A stretch of 62,000 bases of DNA from contig CM043958.1 in assembly GCA_014529385.2 (NCBI GenBank), positions 84,023,025 through 84,085,024 on the forward strand, written 5' to 3'. A program made the position numbers and the translations under genes. Source of the stretch: Adiantum capillus-veneris. Its lineage: Eukaryota; Streptophyta; Polypodiopsida; Polypodiales; Pteridaceae. Of the stretch, positions 21,766 through 34,132 are shown one piece after another; within the stretch, counting starts at the first letter, position 1; every line of letters starts with the position of its first letter. Under the pieces are notes generated by a model that saw only the letters and a list, made by a program, of their open reading frames with translations, made no database searches and was not told where the DNA came from.

Positions 21766-22099
21766 CGTATTGGTAATTGATAATCATCTATTTATTGTAG
21801 CTAACAGGTGGAAAAAGAGTTAGCAGCTAATGGATTATGCAAAAGGATATTACAATTTATGTATATTTCATTATTCAAGTGCTCTTTATGAGCTTTCGCC
21901 ATTTATGATCGGCCGGCTATTTCGTACTCACTTTGACCATTCAAGAAATCTATAAAGTAAATACATGCAAGAGGAAAATGGTCACACTTGCACGGGGGGG
22001 ATTGCACCCAGTGTTTGTGTTATTCTTCTCTCCTCTCCACTCTTCTCTCTTGCCATGTGAACATAGCTCCACTCTAGGAGGTGCGTCTGCACGTGCTCT

Positions 22100-22147
<48 letters not shown>

Positions 22148-22269
22148 CCAAACTTGCTATGGATTCCTTGCGCACACAATTGCGCAGGTATGTGGATCTG
22201 TTGAATTACCATCAATTATATGATGCTATGTGTGTATTTTGTAGGGCCACTGTGCTCCAGTTTGTAGCA
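21766..22269 (+). repeat. 5' LTR of the nested LARD-like element
   Basis: 504 bp. It starts CGTATTGG, where the other LTR has TGTAATGG, so the terminal T has mutated. It ends TTTGTAGCA. It carries a (CT)n array at about 22104-22143 and an extra stretch of about 60 bp (21965-22025) that is absent from the 3' LTR. Confidence 0.87.
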
Positions 22270-22270
22270 G

Positions 22271-22282
22271 TGGTATGAGAGC
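22271..22282 (+). promoter_or_regulatory. Primer-binding site, Met-tRNA type with one mismatch
   Basis: TGGTATGAGAGC differs at one base from the TGGTATCAGAGC of the Copia elements here. It stands one base after the 5' LTR. Confidence 0.75.
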
Positions 22283-22930
22283 ACATACTACACTCAAATA
22301 TCCACAAATTTCAATAATAAGCAGCTAATTAAGTACCTTTCTTTCTTGAGTTGTGGACGTCATAAAATTAGGACAATTGATAAGAATTTATGTTGATTGC
22401 ACCAAAATATTAAGGACACTTAAATTGATTAAGTACGAACGTATCTTTTTCTCATTGTAGTGAGATGATTGGAATTATCAAATTAATTACACATAATTAT
22501 ATAATTTCCATAGGAGGTGTATAAGCCAATAAAAGATATGTCTTGTAGCAAAGCAGTTTTACTTAAATGCCAGTAGAAAATAGGTATATGTATGTACATA
22601 CATAGATTGGTGGAATTATCTTTGTGAGCATGTAGATTAATTAGCATTAGAGAACATAGCTTGATAAGAAGAAGAGCGGGGAGGAAATCCATTATCTTGC
22701 AAGGAGAGAACCATGGAACCATATGCATGAGATCAAGGGAAAATTGTACCATGCTCTCAAGCAAGGAATGACCACTGTGTGACACTATGCCAAGGGGATT
22801 TTTATTTTTTCCTTACAAAGGAATGATGATGATTACGAATAGATTTTAGCTCAAGGACAATACAACTTTCAAACCACAGGAATGCTCAGCTACTTAAGTA
22901 CAATGCGGCCCGCTGCAGCATAAGATGAGG

Positions 22931-23031
22931 TGGGGAATCTCCCTCACCCCAACTGTTCCGGGCCGGAATAGGCGAGGCGGAGGCAGAGCCTGTTCCGTGT
23001 TCCGGAACAGTGGGGGTGAGGGAGATTCCCA
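22931..23031. mobile_element. Fold-back/MITE-like palindrome, about 101 bp
   Basis: The arm GGGGAATCTCCCTCACCCC at 22932 is the inverted complement of GGGGGTGAGGGAGATTCCC ending at 23030. The arms extend through ACTGTTCCGG on both sides (about 30 bp each), and the GC-rich loop is about 40 bp. This contrasts with the AT-rich surroundings. It is either a small TIR transposon or a strong hairpin. Confidence 0.75.
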
Positions 23032-23685
23032 TCCATCATGCCCAATCTTGCATTTGATTGGCTAGAATATTGTGTGCGTGATATGACTGGCTGGAATTTT
23101 CTCTAGGTGAATTCCATTGGTGGAATCTTGTTGACTGCACTGTTTTTGTTTTGTTCACTGTAAGAATGTTAATGTAATGGACGGCTGAGATTGCTTGATG
23201 TGCTGGAATACACAGGCTCAAGGCATGACGGTCACCGTAACAACCATCGTAGGGATACGCTCACGTGCCAGCACAATAGGAGCAAGTGTTCATCTGCCAT
23301 GGAACCGCAAGGGTGGCCATCCAACAACAATATTCATTTAGGCATGTGAGTAGTAGGTGTTTAGTTGCAGAAGTATAGGACTCACCACCACAATCAGTTA
23401 ACGTTTCACGGCCATGCAAGCACTTTTCACAAACCCACAGTCTCTGTTTATCTCTTTGAATTCTCTCTCACCACTCACGGCCGTTCAACCTTCTCTCTCT
23501 CTCCTTCATCAGTCGGCATGCAACGTTGTGTATATCTTAAGGCACACTGCAGTCCTCTACAAAGCTCTCACTCTCTCACTCACTCGTGATGGCGTCTACT
23601 ACTCATAGCGCAACTGCCAACATGCTGACCGCCACATATCATCACTATACCAACCACTGGTGATGCTTTACCAACCCCATACTGC

Positions 23686-23737
<52 letters not shown>

Positions 23738-24005
23738 TTCTCTCATGGTGGTCACAGTGCCGTAAATCGCTGCCATCCACACTGTTTTCTTGGACGCACA
23801 GTTGTGGCCTCGTGCTCACAGGGACCAACTCCCCCACCCGTACCAACTCAGGCCGCTAGCCACCAACTGCACGCCTTAGCCACCATGCCAACTCACTCTC
23901 TTTGGCTCTCCTACATCCCTCAATCCCGCATTGACACTCCTTTTTGACACCCATAACCACCACCATGCACGCACCCACACACATGCACACACACACATGC
24001 AGTTG

Positions 24006-24063
<58 letters not shown>

Positions 24064-24342
24064 ACTTTCCTCAGCCCAGAATCATTAGCTCTACGAACCT
24101 CTCCTCTCTCAAGCATACATTTTGTCAATTAATATTATACACAAACAAATCTCTGTTAATACTAATAATAATTCCATTTCTAGTAGCTAATTACCATAGA
24201 ATCCTGCTCTAAATCTTCTCGTCTTCTGCTTGATTGAATTAATGCAGGTAGCATGCATTCTGATGAGTGCAATGGATGCATGCAATTGGTCGTGATTGGA
24301 TTAGGTCGCCATTGATTGGATGTGATTGGATTAAGCCCCCAT

Positions 24343-24447
24343 TGATTGGCCATATATTATATGTACATACAACCAATGGCAACAAACAAGATATTGATTG
24401 GCCATTGCTTATATGTACATACAATCAATGGCAAGCAACAAGATATT
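24343..24447 (+). repeat. Two tandem copies of a 52-53-bp unit
   Basis: The two copies (24343-24394 and 24395-24447) share GATTGGCCAT, ATATGTACATACAA and CAATGGCAA. Further GATTGG words just upstream suggest older, decayed units. Confidence 0.8.
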
Positions 24448-24656
24448 GATAACAGTGATTATGGTTTTGATGATCGGAAGCATGAAAATTATGGTGGGTG
24501 TGTGGGGATGTTGGAGTGCATCCACAATCATAGACATCACCGCTGAGTTCCTGGAGCCAAGCGATGACCCGAGCTTGCCAAGCAACGCCGACCCCCTCAT
24601 CGACTCCATCACAAACAACAAGGGTGCCCATCACCACCATCATCACAAACCCAAGG

Positions 24657-24729
<73 letters not shown>

Positions 24730-27672
24730 CTGTTCACAAGCCGCCCTCTACACCCGTGCCTACCCCAACCAACTCGTAGCTCACCCAGCAGCCAAAAGCA
24801 TCCCAACTCACACATAGCTCTTCATGTTGCCCATAAATTTTTTATTTTTTATTTTAGTATTATTCCACTTTTGCTACTTTTGCAAGCATGAAGTGGTCTT
24901 TCTCCCTTCTTTAGAGTTGCAACACACACACAAACACACACACACACACAAGAAAAAAACACACTATCACCAACGCTCAAGTGACAAGAAGCCAGCAACT
25001 CTCTCTGTGTGTCTCCAAACTTCGGAGATTCTGGCTTGATTGCCCCCATGCCGTCACTAGCATGCCCTCACTCATCGTCCTCCGTGACAAGCTTCTTCTT
25101 AAGCTTCAAATTTGGCGCGTGAATCGTGATTCAAGCTTTGCTCCCTCCATGTTGGCTGACGCAGCGAGGGGCTGCCAAGGTGGAGGACCTGCCACGTTTA
25201 CTGCTCACAATTCCTGAAGGGTGTTCACAAACTACTTCAAAAAATGAACCCCTATCTTTTTGTAGGCTAACAGTGCCTTCCCATACCTGCATTTGAGAGT
25301 CACCTCTTGCTGGTACGGTCATCTAAGGATAAAGGGACTTCTATTGTCAAATTGGTTCCCATCCATGAGCTGTGTTCAATGCTTCACAGTGCTTGTCTCG
25401 GTAACTATATGTAGGCGATAAAGAAGCAATTCTTACTTCCTTGAGAATTCTTAAACCACCTTCTAACTCATCTATGGTTTCTTTTTCAAATTTGTCTTGA
25501 AAGAAGATTCAACAATTGATTGGGACATGATACGGTTTGTGTTGAGCTACCAAGAGGTGTTGTAAAGTATGTTTGGATTTTATGGCATCAAGTACGTCCC
25601 CCGTCACAATCGATGGCATTAAAAGTAGAAAGTCTTCAAGTCAATTATAGCAGCATGTGGCCAGCTCAATGATCATCCATTCTTATGACAAGTTCCATTG
25701 CAATGCTCTCCACACACATGCGCGCGCACAAACACACACACACACACACACACATAAAAGAAAAGAGAGTGTATGTCGAGCACATCAAAGAGGATGGCAT
25801 CAACTCTCTTGAGTACTTCATCATATGTATTTACATTGTTCTTCCTCACAGGATGATAGAAAATTACATAGCACGATATTGAACTGTACTAAAAAATTGT
25901 ATCCTTTTGCGGTAGTTATTGTTGTTATTTTTGGCTCGGTAGTGATAATCTCTTCATTATTGGTTTTTTGGATAACTTATTTGCTACTAGTCTTTATTCT
26001 TGCAAAAGTTAGTCTCAAATTGATCAATCTAAATTTCTTTTAACTTTAAACTAAGATGTGACAAATCATCCTTATGCATTGTAATAGGTCAAGTTCATGT
26101 CGTTTGCCCATTGCCATTCACAAGTAAAACCACGATTTGTTTCTTACGCACAATCCTAATTCAAAATTTGTAAATTTGCAAAGGAAAATGTGCCCATCAA
26201 CTAACCCTAAGTTGACCTTTAATGGCTCTCGAAATGATGAGTCCAATATTTATGTACCTTTTGATCTATGGACTAAAATTATAAGTAACATTGCCAAAAG
26301 TGGCTGGCAGTTCATATCAGTTGTTTACAACACCATTCTGAGATAATTGGAGACTCATTAGAGACCTATTTTTAGCCTTCCTAATTGTTATTGATTACAC
26401 TTAGTACCACTTTGAAGCAAGAACAATATCTATAAATTACCCTAGCATTACAAATCATTCTACAACTTCATATAACACCTTCGTTATCCGCTTAAAGCTA
26501 ACTACTCTCATTCTCTTTTATTGGCCGCCAATACCACTTTTTACATCATTTTTTTTGCCTTTTAACATGTCAATGTACTTACTATCTAGTTGAATTGTTG
26601 TTGAATTTAATAGGCAATCACCTTTAGTATTTTTTCTTTGAGTAATACTTTTGCAGATAAAGCTCAGTACAATGCTATGATATAAGAAACCCCCCAAGTA
26701 TGAAATCTGTCAATGTACTTATACTATCTAGCAAGAGCATTTTTCATTATCTCAGCTAATTCATTTCTCTCTATGTATCTTTAGATTCGAATGCAATATT
26801 ATCTACTTTACCATCCATGTGCTTATTCCACCTCTTTCCTTATCTTAGCATCTCCAAAAATATTCCACCCTTCAGAACATCTTTTTATGCGATAATCCTC
26901 CAAGTTTAATATAGGCTTGGCAAATTAGTGCTTTTTATATTTAATTTATTTTTAGTGAACCCTTTTGCAGATATAGCTATAAACCCAGCTTTCTTTAATA
27001 ATCCATGGCATATTACTTGATATTGTATGGCATCCCTACTTGTATTTGTAATATCGTTTTTAGATGGTTAAGGTTAAGGTCATGTACTAGGCATGGATTT
27101 TCTTTTAAGTTTTAAGAAAATTGCTTAAATTAAAGCACCATGATTAATTTTATTTTATTTTTAAAACTACTATCCGATCTTTGTATTGCTATCACAAACA
27201 CTAATCGCTATTGACTCCCATCCCTACGTTGTAAAACACTCTCACTACAAACTTTTAAGATGTTAATGCATTTATGGTGTATGCTTCAATTAGTTTTACA
27301 ATTGATAGGAATTCATATTTATTGCTTTGTCTTTGAGAATCACTATTGCAAATAAAGCTAAGTATCATTATTTCACATTAGAGAACCTCACGGTCGGACA
27401 TATTTTTATGGAAGACAAAGCTTCTTTTCCTTGTTTACATTCTATTATAAGCAGCATTATCAATCATTTTTAACATAATGCGTGTACTTACATTAAGAAA
27501 CATGTTTCAAGATGATTTCCCATGAAATTTTGCTAACACTCACGTCAACTCGGTTCATTCATAATCATGGTCAACATTTGACACAATCCAATCACCTTTA
27601 ATTTGGTACCAAACAGGTAATAGATGTTTTGTGATTTTTACGTCTTGTCTAGTCCATTGGTCACAAGCACAT

Positions 27673-27900
27673 AGATTTTCCGGTTTAGGCATTGTGTAAA
27701 TGCTCATCCTAGTGAAGATTCACAATTTAGGCAGCACCAGTTGTATGTGCAGATCCGCCGGTTTAGGCAACACACTTCTAAATAAGACATTTACTATTTC
27801 CAACAATATTAAGTGTAGATCCATCGGGTTTAGGCAGCACAAGTGCCAATTCACCAATTTAGGCAGCACGTCGGGTGTAGATTCGCCAATTTAGGCAACA
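27673..27900 (+). repeat. Six interspersed copies of a short GATTC-CC-TTTAGGCA motif
   Basis: Copies of about 22 bp with consensus GATYCRCCRRTTTAGGCARC begin at 27673, 27717, 27752, 27818, 27849 and 27880. Spacing is irregular, and the spacers are unrelated in length and sequence. They lie about 440-660 bp before the 3' LTR. Confidence 0.75.
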
Positions 27901-28337
27901 GTGATCACAAAATCATGATGCAGTGGCTGTCCCCCACTGTAACTAGTATGATTTTGTTACCTGGGTATATGTTGGCAGATATTTGGCTTGGATTTGACAT
28001 TGGATTTGGAATTATGAGTATATGATGCTTTTCTATCGTGGCAATATTTATGGAATTGGACTTGAGATTGATGAGGATTGATTATTGCATGATGAGTGTG
28101 ACCAATGATATCTTGATCCATCGGCGTATGACATATACTACTTATTCTAGTGGTATAGGACACTAGAATAGGTACTATGTGGATGACAATAGGCATAAGC
28201 AATGTTGTTTTGTTTCATAACTTTTTCTTTTACTATGCAATATTTTTGACACAGATTTCTAATACTGGTTTTGACAAGTATGGTTTGGGGATTGTTATAT
28301 TTCCAACTGAGGACAATTGCTTTCCAACAGAGAGGTA

Positions 28338-28607
28338 TGTAATGGTAATTGATAATCATCTATTTATTATAGCTAACAAATGAAAAAAGAGTTAGCAACT
28401 AATGGATTATGCAAAAGGATATTACAATATATGTATATTTTATTATTCAAGTGCTCTTTATGAGCTTTAGCCATTTATGACCAACTAGCTAGTTTGTACT
28501 CACTTTGACTATTCAAGAATCTATAAAGTAAATACGTCCTCTCCACTCTTCTCTCTTGCCGTGCCAGCGTAGCACTCCGCTCTAGGAGGTGCATATGCAC
28601 ATGCTCT

Positions 28608-28681
<74 letters not shown>

Positions 28682-28798
28682 CCAGACTTGCTATGGATTC
28701 CTTGTGTACACGATTGTGTAGGTATATGGATCTATTGAATTTACCGTCGATCGTATGCTATGTGTATATTTTGCAAGGCCACCACCCTGTTTGTAGCA
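28338..28798 (+). repeat. 3' LTR of the nested LARD-like element
   Basis: 461 bp, TGTAATGG to TTTGTAGCA, preceded by the purine-rich ACAGAGAGG. It contains a (CT)n array at about 28612-28677. AAGTA follows, and then gypsy integrase sequence on the minus strand. Confidence 0.87.
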
Positions 28799-28803
28799 AA
28801 GTA

Positions 28804-29900
28804 AGACCCAATCATTTTCTTTGAGCGTTAAGGCCCTTCTGTGCTTGTTAGCAGCAACTTGTTGCCTTTGTTGAGAGATGGATATAGCCTCCTTAATCTT
28901 TTTGAAAATATTCTTGTAGGTCATAGCTATACTCATTGGCAGCGAAGAGCTTTCCATGTACTTTAAGTAGCAATGGACTTTTAGGTCTTCCCTCAATGAT
29001 TTAAAAGGTGCTTTTCTCGTAGGAGTATGGAAAATATTATTGTACCCATACTCTGCAAGAGGTAAGTACTTTTTCCATTGTGAGCATTTATCTACTCTTA
29101 TAGCATAATTCTTTAGTAGATCGAAAATCGTAAGATTGGCCATCTCACTTTGGCCATCCATTTGTGGGTGATAGGCCAAAGAGAAATTCAATCATGTTCC
29201 TAGATTTTCAAAGAGACCTTTCCAAAAATTACTGGTCATTCTAGGATCTTTAACTGATATGATGGATGTTGGCAATCCATGGTGTTTGAAAATTTGACAT
29301 ATGAATAGAGTTGCCATTTGGTTTGCCTTAATAGTCCTTGGGTAATTCAAAGATGAAATCCATGGATATACTCTCCCATGGTGAATTAGGGATTGGAAAT
29401 GGCTAGAGTAATCCAGGTTGCTTCCCTCTAGCATACTTTGTATTTTCGCATACTACACATTTTGAAACATACTCTTGTATGTCCACTTTCATGGTAGGCC
29501 AATAGAAATACGTCTCTACTCCTTGGAGAGTAGGTTGAATGCCTCTATGCCCCGCATTGGGAGGAGCATGGGATTTATATATGACTTTCTCATGAAGGGA
29601 GTGGTTAACACATAGCCTATTGCCTTGAAGAAGATAACCATCCTGCAAGGTGAATGGTTCCTCTTTCTTCCCCAAAGGAAGGGTTGACATTATGTCTTTA
29701 AAGTGAGGGTCAGTAGCATACTCATCTATCATAGAAGATAGATCCTTGTGAGTTACTATAGACACCGCATTCACTTTTGATCGTCGTGAAAGTGCATCTG
29801 CCACTTGATTGTACTTACCAGCAATGTGAGTAATATGAAAATAGAATTGCAAAAGAAAATTTTCCCACCTCATTTGTTTTTTGGAAAGCTTGTTTGCATC
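28804..29900 (-). pseudogene. Gypsy A integrase (zinc finger and core) and end of RNase H
   Basis: Reading from 29873 downward, the RNase H end and connection appear (HIAGKYNQVADALSRR). Then come the integrase HHCC finger (GHRGIQPTLQGVETYFYWPT, then CVVCE), core fragments (GLPTSIISVKDPRMTSNFWK, then AYHPQMDGQSE with the catalytic-region Glu) and ALTLKENDWVLL just before 28804. Reading frames change at about 29434/29403 and 29192. The apparent continuation of the frame into 28691-28803 is an artefact of reading into the inserted LTR. Confidence 0.9.
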
Positions 29901-31360
29901 ATGAAGTATTTCAGACCTTGATGGTATGTTTGTAAAATAAATGGAGTTCCCAATAGATAGTGCTTCCGTGTGTCTAGGGCATGTAGAACAACTAAAATCT
30001 CTTTCTCATAAATGCCTAAGGCCCGTTCATTCATATTGTGCCTTCGGCTCTTATATGATGTAGCATGCCCTTCTTGAAGAAAGAGTGCTCCAAGGAAATC
30101 ACCACAAGCATCACATTGGACCTCAAATGGATTTGAGAGATCCACAATCATAAGGACTGGTTGGGAGGTAAGCTTCTCTTTGAGCTTGTCAAAAGAATTT
30201 TTCTCCTTAGTAGTCCATGAATACTTAAAGTTCTTCTTTGTTAAGTCATGTAATGGTTCTACTATTTGAGAGAATTTAGCTATGAAGCGTCTATAGTATG
30301 CACACATATCAATAAAGATTCTTAGCTCATGTAGATTCTTTGGATTAGACCATGCTTTCATTATCTCTAGCTTCGATGGATCCATATGGATACCATCTTG
30401 AGAGATAATATGACCTAAGTATTGAATCTCTTGAAGGAAAAATTTACTTTTTCTTTTGGTTGAGAAAAAGCTTGTTCTCCCTCAATGCTTGAAAAATCAC
30501 TTGGAGATGTTGCTTGTGTTCCTCCAAGGACATGGAGTAGATGATGGTATCATCAAAGAACACTCCATTGAATTTGAGGTAGGGTCTAAAGATTTTCTCC
30601 ATTAAACAATTGAATATGGTTGGTGCATGAGTCAAGCCAAAAGGCATGACTAGATATTCATAAAGACCAAATGTTGTACAATACACGATATTTAGGATAT
30701 CTTCATTCACTATCCTTTTTTGATGATAGCCAATTTTCGGGTCAATCCTATTGAAGTAGGTAGATCCTTGTAGCTTATCAAACAGATTTTCTACCAAGAG
30801 GCACAGAAAATCTATTTTTGATAGTGCTATGGTTTAGAGCTCGATAGTCCACACATGTGGTATGTACCATCTTTCTCTTGCACTAAAAGGATTGGAGAAC
30901 AAAAGGGAGAGGAGCTAGGCCTCACTATCCCTTTGTCCACCAATTCTTGTACTTACCTCATGATCTCCTCTTGTTGAGCTTGGGAAACTCGATAAGGAGG
31001 CTTGTTAGGTGGTGAGCTTCCTGGTAGTAGCTCAATTTGATGGTCACCATCCCCTCCTTTTGGAGGTAAGTCCATAGGGATATCATCAATGAACACATGC
31101 ATCTTGGAATCCTTTGAGAAATTAGACAATTCTAACTCTTCTTTATTCCTACCATTTAAATTTGATGAAACATTAGGATCATTTAAGGACTCTTTGATAA
31201 AAATTATGTACGAAAAAACTGAGCTCTTCATTGATTTATCAAAAGTAGGAGGATTTACAAGTGGTATAGTACGACCAGACTCACTAGCATCTATATACAT
31301 GCTCTTTTCCGTGTAGGTGAAGTAGATTCTTCTTTGAGGGAACTTCATGTTGACATCCAT
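29870..31360 (-). pseudogene. Gypsy A reverse transcriptase and RNase H
   Basis: The minus-strand order is as follows. The RT N-terminus lies at 31360-30953 (LPPKGGDGDHQIELLPGS, NKPPYRVSQAQQEE). The RT core lies at 30797-30444 (TTFGLYEYLVMPFGLTHAP and FFDDTIIYS, where the two catalytic Asp of the family motif remain). The connection and RNase H lie at 30385-29870 (FIDMCAYYRRFIAKFS, FEVQCDACGDFLGALFLQEG). At least three frameshifts or stops separate these parts, so no enzyme is expected. Confidence 0.92.
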
Positions 31361-31369
31361 GCAGTTGAA

Positions 31370-33009
31370 CTATGGTGACCCTAAGATAACATCCTCATGT
31401 TGGAGAGGAGAGATGAAAAAGTCTTCTTTGTCGACATAGATTTGGACATGAAGCCTCAACTTCCCAATCAAGGAAGTAACAAAGGATTTATGTCTCTTGA
31501 AAGCGGTGTTGGCCGTTACAATATCTCCCATCTCAAAAGCTTGAATGCCCAACTTGGTGGCCAACTCCATTGATATGAAGTTGTGAGTAGACCCAGGGTC
31601 AAACAAGATGTAGAAATCATGCTCCCTTACCTTTCCCCAAGCATAGAAGAGAGGTGATCCTTTGCAATGAGCATCCTCTTTTGGAGCTTCGATGGTAGAA
31701 GCTCTAGGAGTCTCATTGCGGGCATTTCTCTTGGGGCAAGAACGATAGCCATTTCCTTGCTCCCCACACTTAAAAACATTTATGGTCCTTGTGAAAAGCT
31801 TCATGCTCTTTAGGAGAGAGTTTTTTTTAACCTTTGTAAGCTCCTTAGTATTGGTTTTCCCCTTTGCATCACTTTTGTCTTTGCTTTCCATGGGCTTGAC
31901 ATTCCGTCTAGCCCCTTGTTGGAAATTGATGCGCAAAGCAGCCATAGTGTGGTGGATTACTTTGGTGATAGAACTAGGCCATTGAGAGTTGACATACTAG
32001 GCCATTTCTTCAAGTAATCCTGCACAATTTTTTTTGTTTTGCTCAAAAAATTCTATCTTTTTGAAAAACAGTAGCCTTGAGATGTAAATCCAAAAACTTG
32101 TCCACATATTTGTGAATAGAATCATGGGAGAGAAGCTTCAAACTCCTCCATTTGGTAAGCACTTTGTCATTTGCATCGCTTGCAAGGAATTGCTTCATGA
32201 TGGAAACTCATAGAGTTTTCCATGTCTTTGGGGCTTCACCATTTCCACGAAGGCTAGCCCACCATTGACGAGCCAATTTTTGAAAGTGCATAGCTACATG
32301 GGTATCTTGGAGGACTCCGTGAAGCCCTCATCTCCAAAGGCTGCATCCAATTGATGGATGAAGGCAAATACTTTGTCGATAACACCAAAAGTGCCATCAT
32401 AGGTGAGAAAAAGATACTCTTTCCTTCCTCTTGAGCTTCTTGAGCTTTTGTGACTTTCACCATATGTAGGGTAAGATTTGCGATGTTCTCCCCTCTTGTA
32501 TTCTCTAGGAGAATAGCCATAGATTTTGTCGAAAGAGGAGGAAGGTGAAGAAGAAAGAGAAGAAGGTGACCTCTTTCTTGCCCTTTTCTTTCTTTGTTTC
32601 CTTTCTTCCTTTTGGAGTAACAAGGAGAAGGAATGTGGGTTGACCGTTTCCTCTTGGGAGGAGTTGGAAACCGTCTATACCGGCATCTTGGTGGATCCAC
32701 ATCTTCAAGAGAACTTAGGGATTCATTACTTTCTTGTTATTTGGATTCCTCCTCTCGTATGGGAGAGAGTTTTCTTTTGGGGGTCTCGTCAAGAGGCCTC
32801 CTAACCTCTTTCTCCTCTTGGAGAGGAAGGGAAATTCCATAAGTGCGAAGTTGTTGAGTAACTTTGTCTTTCAAAGCAAAGTTGCCCATAGCTTGATGCA
32901 ACCTAGTAACAAGATAATTGACAAACATGGGGGCATCGTCGTTAGCACCTTCATGTGCAAAATCAAAGTTAACAATGTTCATTCTACTCTCTTTGTTATT
33001 ATCAACCAT
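31370..33009 (-). pseudogene. Gypsy A gag and protease
   Basis: The gag frame appears to open near 33009 (MVDNNKESRMNIVNFDF) and continues in broken frames to about 31945. A zinc-knuckle relic reads VFKCGEQGNGYRSC (about 31735-31780). Its first Cys is Val and its His is Asn, so it can no longer bind zinc normally. The protease follows with ILFDPGSTHNFIS (about 31570-31608), where the usual D-S-G is D-P-G. Basic, Ser-rich sequence lies between 32700 and 32294. Confidence 0.85.
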
Positions 33010-33561
33010 GCTAATTAAACTTATGTATAGATTACTTTGTGCTTTGGTAGCCTCAAAAACATGATTCGCTATTCTTCTTTACCTTTGAAAATCAGTTCTC
33101 AAGCAGCCACACCGTGGTTTAGACACTATTGATTGCAAAGACTAGTGGAGAGGGTCTAACATTGCTCGGTTGATTATGGTTTGTGTTGAGATTACTTGTA
33201 GCTCAATAATGCTAAAGCCAGAGACAAGCCCCGTCACGGCTCCATTATTAAGACTATAGTTCCCAATGGTGTACCTCAAACTAAGTCCTTATCAACTAAG
33301 ATAATAGATCCATGTCCCACTTACCCTAACAAGCCCAACCTTTCATGGACAACTTAAGGACCTCTCTTCTTAAGCAAGAAAAGAGAAACCAATAGGTCTA
33401 ATACAATGTAATGGAAATGGTCTATGAACTTTGAGAATAGAGGAATTAAGAGAATTAGAGAGAACATTTTTTGTGAGACTACTTTAAGAACATAGAGGGT
33501 CAACTTAATTGATGGTAGCAACATAATCATAGTACTTAATTAACTTGGCATGAATAATACT

Positions 33562-33602
<41 letters not shown>

Positions 33603-33926
33603 AGAGAACTTGACAACAATTGAGGACCGGATTTATGGGGAGCCAGTTGCCCCTCCAATATACTTTTGTATTATACATTCTCTCATCAAGAGAGACTTGG
33701 TACAATACAATCTTTATGTTTCTTGTGACCTAGGTGATGCAATGAAGATGGAAAGATTCATGCATCACGAGCATAACATAGACTTTGTGAAAAACATTAA
33801 CTATCCTAAGCCTCAGTCCCAAGGCCTCAAACACCTTCAAAGGTGGAGAGATCTAGCAAGGAATGAGGGTAGAGAAGAGGAAGAAGAAACATTCATAGGA
33901 GAAAGTAGTTCCTCGCTTATCATCAC

Positions 33927-34118
33927 TGTTGGGGTATAAAGCCCAATGTGGTCGCCCAGGTAAGTGGGTGGGCCGCCAGGTATGTACAAATATTCTTTTG
34001 TAAAAACCTAATAAGAACTCACTATGCTCTACACATTACAGTAGAGCGAGTTCACTATATCGTCGTGCTCTTCTTCTTGCACTCTCTCTCGCGTCGCACT
34101 TCCGCTCGTACTCCTTCA
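33927..34118 (+). repeat. Copia copy 2, 5' LTR
   Basis: 192 bp, TGTTGGGG to TTCA. The primer-binding site TGGTATCAGAGC follows at 34121-34132. Confidence 0.97.
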
Positions 34119-34132
34119 ACTGGTATCAGAGC

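Larger units (their letters stand above)
22283..28337 (+). other. Non-coding interior of the LARD-like element
   Basis: Six kilobases without a recognisable gene on either strand. From left to right it holds a fold-back palindrome (22931-23031), several (CT)n arrays (about 23691-23728, 24008-24058, 24661-24725) within a CA/CT-rich block, and a 52-bp tandem duplication (24343-24447). After these come short (CA)n tracts (about 24923-24950, 25733-25753), an AT-rich stretch without features (25800-27650), and six spaced copies of a TTTAGGCA motif (27673-27900). Short ORFs show no shared domain. Confidence 0.75.
21766..28798 (+). mobile_element. Large non-coding LTR element (LARD-like, 7033 bp) nested in gypsy A
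   Basis: Direct repeats 21766-22269 and 28338-28798 form its LTRs. A primer-binding-like TGGTATGAGAGC lies one base after the first. Flanking bases AAGTC (21761-21765) and AAGTA (28799-28803) form an almost perfect 5-bp target duplication, and gypsy integrase coding sequence abuts both ends in register. The 6.07-kb interior has no retroviral domain and no long ORF, only AT-rich DNA, microsatellites, a fold-back element and short repeats. That fits a large retrotransposon derivative moved in trans. Confidence 0.87.

Noticed and set aside
27673-27900. CRISPR-like array
   Set aside because: Spacing is irregular (31 to 66 bp), the repeats are degenerate, there are no cas genes and the context is eukaryotic.
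28691-28803. Continuation of the gypsy integrase frame (minus strand) to 28691
   Set aside because: Bases below 28799 belong to the inserted LTR. The frame stays open across the junction by chance.
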